A stretch of 10,852 nt of DNA, taken from Bacteroidales bacterium. Its GTDB lineage: Bacteria > Bacteroidota > Bacteroidia > Bacteroidales > ML635J-15. The notes beneath the pieces were generated by a model that made no database searches, was not told the DNA's origin, and saw nothing but the letters and a program-made list of their open reading frames with translations. This document shows positions 8,986 through 10,852 of this stretch, piece by piece. Position 1 is the stretch's first letter, and each line of letters opens with the position of its first letter. The stretch spans positions 1 to 10,852 of the forward strand of contig JAQVGK010000065.1 of assembly GCA_028696755.1 (NCBI GenBank), written 5' to 3'. The translations under genes were made by a program, and so were the position numbers.

Positions 8986-9192
8986 TTATTCGTCCTTTTC
9001 CCAATCGCTCAAAATGCTGTCTATTTCTTCCGAAGTTTTACGAAGGCGGGTTTTACATTCCTTGATTAAAAATGTTGCACGTTTTACTTTTATCGTAAGC
9101 GCATCAAGATCGGGCTCATCGGTTTCGATTTCGGCTAGAATTTCTTCAAGTTCCTTTAAGGCTTCGCTGTATGAAAAATCTTTCTTCGACAT
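8986..9192 (-). CDS. xseB: Exodeoxyribonuclease VII small subunit XseB
   Basis: The 68-residue acidic, helical protein has the family pattern FSYSEALKELEEILAEIE near the N-terminus, then LDALTIKVKRATFLIKECK and a C-terminal helix ending in SILSDWEKDE. Length and layout match XseB, which forms a coiled-coil helical hairpin and binds the catalytic subunit XseA in exonuclease VII, an enzyme that degrades single-stranded DNA from both ends. The ATG at 9192 follows the MFS stop codon by one base (TAA-T-ATG), so translation is probably coupled. xseA, the usual neighbour in many bacteria, is not upstream here and must be encoded elsewhere if the enzyme is functional. Confidence 0.92.
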   Translation of the reverse strand: MSKKDFSYSEALKELEEILAEIETDEPDLDALTIKVKRATFLIKECKTRLRKTSEEIDSILSDWEKDE

Positions 9193-9193
9193 A

Positions 9194-10465
9194 TTAGTTA
9201 TATTTTCTGCGTTGAGAGAATTGTAAAATTATAAGTGCTAAAATAATGAAAACAATCGAAATTGCAAAAGTTATTGTAAAACCTGTTAATTTGTACACTA
9301 AAACTCCAAATGGAGCAAATAGTGATCTTACACCTGTGAGGGTTATATGAACGGACTGGTAATCAGAAATTGTATCTAAGTTTTTGCTGAAATATGCCGA
9401 ACTTACATTCCAGCTTAGAGTTCCGGTAGAGTTGAAAAGTCCCATGCTTATAAAAGCAAAAATTAACATCAGATAGACTTCGTTTCCACCCAACATAAAT
9501 TTTATTGGGAAAAACTCTGTGAGCATTATTCCAACTACATATAACAGCATAAAACTAAACATCATACTACCAAATTTACGCTGATCAATTTTATCCATCA
9601 AAATCCCAAACATAGGTAAGCATAAAACTGTTACTACGCCTGCTAGCGTTTTGTAGCTTGAAATAACCGAATAGCTGAGCGATAAATGTGATTCCAGAAA
9701 GAAAGTTATTACTGTTGCAGTTATCATAAACGAAATGCCATACGAAAAATAAGCCATCTGAAAATGAAGAAATGGCTTATCATTTCTCAGGATACCAATC
9801 ATTCTCTTAAACGAATTTGCAATCGATTTTACTAGCTTTTCTTTAATCACCACTGATGTTTGTCTAAATGGAACTGTAGAAAGCGAATAATAACCTAGAA
9901 CTCCTAAAATTCCAATCGCTGGATAAACCCATCTAAATGCAAAATAGTTATTGTCGAGTAAGAATCCGAAAACCATGGTTGCGATAAGTGTTGCCGACTT
10001 GTTTGCAGTCGTTGCATAACCATATAATTTTCCAAAGTTGTTGTTGCGATAATTATGTTTTAATAAAAGGTTTATAGTTGGCAGAGTGATTGCAGTTCCC
10101 AGATAGTAGAAAAACAAAATAAGCAAAAAGGAAGCATGTAATAATCCTGCATTTTGGTTAGTGATTTCGCTAGGGAAGAAAAGAAATAGTAGGAGAGGAA
10201 GCCTACTCACCAATGCCGTAACTCTGATTAACTTTTTCTTATTGGTTACTCTTCTGGTAATTTCGTTGGAGGCAATAAGCACAATGTAAACCACCATGCT
10301 TATCAAGAACAAAAGTCCCACCAGAAACTCGGAGCCTTTTAAACTGCGCAGAAACACAAACTCGTTCATCAACGAAGTGCCAAACACAAGTCCTTCGAGC
10401 ACAGTAAAAATAAAGTGCGCCCTGAAAGTTATCTTTTCGCGATAAGTGAGTTTTGAGTAAAACAT
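9194..10465 (-). CDS. MFS-type transporter, substrate unknown
   Basis: The 423-residue protein from ATG 10465 is strongly hydrophobic, with about 12 membrane segments. They fall in two groups of six split by a basic cytoplasmic loop at about 198-235 (VIKEKLVKS, NSFKRMIG). The sequence GILMDKIDQRKFG (about 287-299) matches the second-half copy of MFS motif A (GxLxDxxGrr-like); the first-half copy is poorly conserved. It should sit in the inner membrane, but nothing points to a substrate. A reading frame also extends six codons upstream to a TTG at 10483. I prefer the ATG because those six codons lie mostly inside an AT-rich repeat element and ATG gives a normal N-terminus. It is coupled to xseB by a one-base gap. 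Confidence 0.85.
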   Translation of the reverse strand: MFYSKLTYREKITFRAHFIFTVLEGLVFGTSLMNEFVFLRSLKGSEFLVGLLFLISMVVYIVLIASNEITRRVTNKKKLIRVTALVSRLPLLLFLFFPSEITNQNAGLLHASFLLILFFYYLGTAITLPTINLLLKHNYRNNNFGKLYGYATTANKSATLIATMVFGFLLDNNYFAFRWVYPAIGILGVLGYYSLSTVPFRQTSVVIKEKLVKSIANSFKRMIGILRNDKPFLHFQMAYFSYGISFMITATVITFFLESHLSLSYSVISSYKTLAGVVTVLCLPMFGILMDKIDQRKFGSMMFSFMLLYVVGIMLTEFFPIKFMLGGNEVYLMLIFAFISMGLFNSTGTLSWNVSSAYFSKNLDTISDYQSVHITLTGVRSLFAPFGVLVYKLTGFTITFAISIVFIILALIILQFSQRRKYN

Positions 10466-10473
10466 AAATTTAA

Positions 10474-10553
10474 GAAATTCCAAATCTCAAAATACAAATT
10501 CCAATCTTGAGTTTTTTGTAATTTGTGATTTGTGATTTGTGATTTGCAATTTG
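10474..10553. repeat. AT-rich inverted repeat built of 7-base units
   Basis: The left half (from 10475) is a run of heptamers AAATTCC, AAATCTC, AAAATAC, AAATTCC. The right half (10519-10553) read in reverse complement is AAATTGC, then AAATCAC three times, then AAATTAC. Aligned by hand, the arms match at about 22 of 28 positions over the first four heptamers, with a T-rich centre at about 10508-10518. The transcript could fold into a long, weak AU hairpin between guaA and the MFS gene, ending about 9 bases before the MFS ATG. Similar runs of AAATTCC-like heptamers are, from memory, common between genes in Bacteroidota; the family assignment is not verified. Confidence 0.7.
10519..10553. repeat. 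Tandem heptamer repeat, five copies
   Basis: On the plus strand five 7-base units follow one another without gaps: TAATTTG, TGATTTG, TGATTTG, TGATTTG, CAATTTG. The three central copies are identical. This is the more regular arm of the larger inverted element and begins 12 bases past the guaA stop. Copy number of such tracts can change by replication slippage. Confidence 0.85.
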
Positions 10554-10564
10554 CCCTCAGGACT

Positions 10565-10852
10565 TTATTCCCACTCAATCGTAGCTGGTGGTTTTGAGCT
10601 GATATCGTACACAACTCTATTTACACCTTTAACACGATTTATGATGTTATTCGAAACCTTTGCGAGGAAATCGTATGGAAGATGAACCCAGTCGGCAGTC
10701 ATTCCGTCGGTTGATTGCACAGCGCGCAGAGCCACAACATTTTCGTAAGTTCTTTCGTCGCCCATTACACCTACCGATTGAACAGGAAGTAGCAGTGCGC
10801 CTGCTTGCCAAACTTGGTCGTAAAGTCCCCATTCGCGCAAACCGCTGATGAA
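10565..10852 (-). CDS. guaA: GMP synthase (glutamine-hydrolysing), C-terminal part
   Basis: Only the last 95 residues are in the window; the frame runs open through the edge at 10852. They show the C-terminal dimerisation domain of Gua[14 protein letters not shown], then [16 protein letters not shown], and the hallmark end PPATIEWE before TAA. GuaA converts XMP to GMP with ATP and glutamine, the final step of de novo GMP synthesis, in the cytoplasm. The N-terminal glutamine amidotransferase and the ATP pyrophosphatase domains lie outside. An apparent start at 10840 is only an internal TTG leucine codon. Confidence 0.97.
   Translation of the reverse strand, partial: FISGLREWGLYDQVWQAGALLLPVQSVGVMGDERTYENVVALRAVQSTDGMTADWVHLPYDFLAKVSNNIINRVKGVNRVVYDISSKPPATIEWE

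Noticed and set aside
10429..10614. A 61-codon minus-strand frame spanning the spacer between guaA and the MFS gene.
   Set aside because: It is a translation of the heptamer repeat element and overlaps both flanking genes in another frame; the periodic residues come from the DNA repeat, not from a protein.

Overview
The window comes from a member of the Bacteroidota. It is AT-rich. Two genes encode large proteins with the architecture TPR, five-bladed PD40 propeller, carboxypeptidase-regulatory-like domain and OmpA C-terminal domain, which is typical of this phylum. SecA carries large insertions, Shine-Dalgarno sequences are weak or absent, and two upstream regions contain the Bacteroidota -7 promoter element (TAnnTTTG). 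I cannot place it below phylum with confidence. All seven protein genes lie on the minus strand, so transcription runs from high to low coordinates.

Right end, in order of transcription: the 3' end of guaA (GMP synthase) enters at 10852 and stops at 10565. A roughly 100-base spacer follows, mostly filled by an AT-rich inverted repeat of 7-base units (10474-10553). Next come a 12-helix MFS-type membrane protein (9194-10465) and xseB, the exonuclease VII small subunit (8986-9192). xseB starts one base after the MFS stop, so these two look co-transcribed. The exonuclease large-subunit gene xseA is not beside them.

Centre: after a 211-base AT-rich spacer with a probable promoter comes secA (5496-8774), full length with its C-terminal zinc motif.

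Left: a second probable promoter (about 5450) precedes a compact three-gene cluster with spacers of only 21 and 7 bases: a secreted TPR-repeat protein (4299-5423), then two tandem paralogous OmpA-family proteins (2166-4277 and 185-2158). Both paralogs have the domain order described for PorE, a type IX secretion component. All three products carry signal peptides, and the last two should bind peptidoglycan, so this is probably an envelope-complex operon. The 184 bases beyond it hold a GC-rich REP-like palindrome (130-176) and a perfect short hairpin (69-87), with no convincing gene.

I see no CRISPR array, tRNA, rRNA, transposase or phage gene. Most of the window is housekeeping or known-family content. 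The points most worth checking are the tandem PorE-like operon and the two palindromic repeat elements. I do not see firm evidence of an undescribed system.
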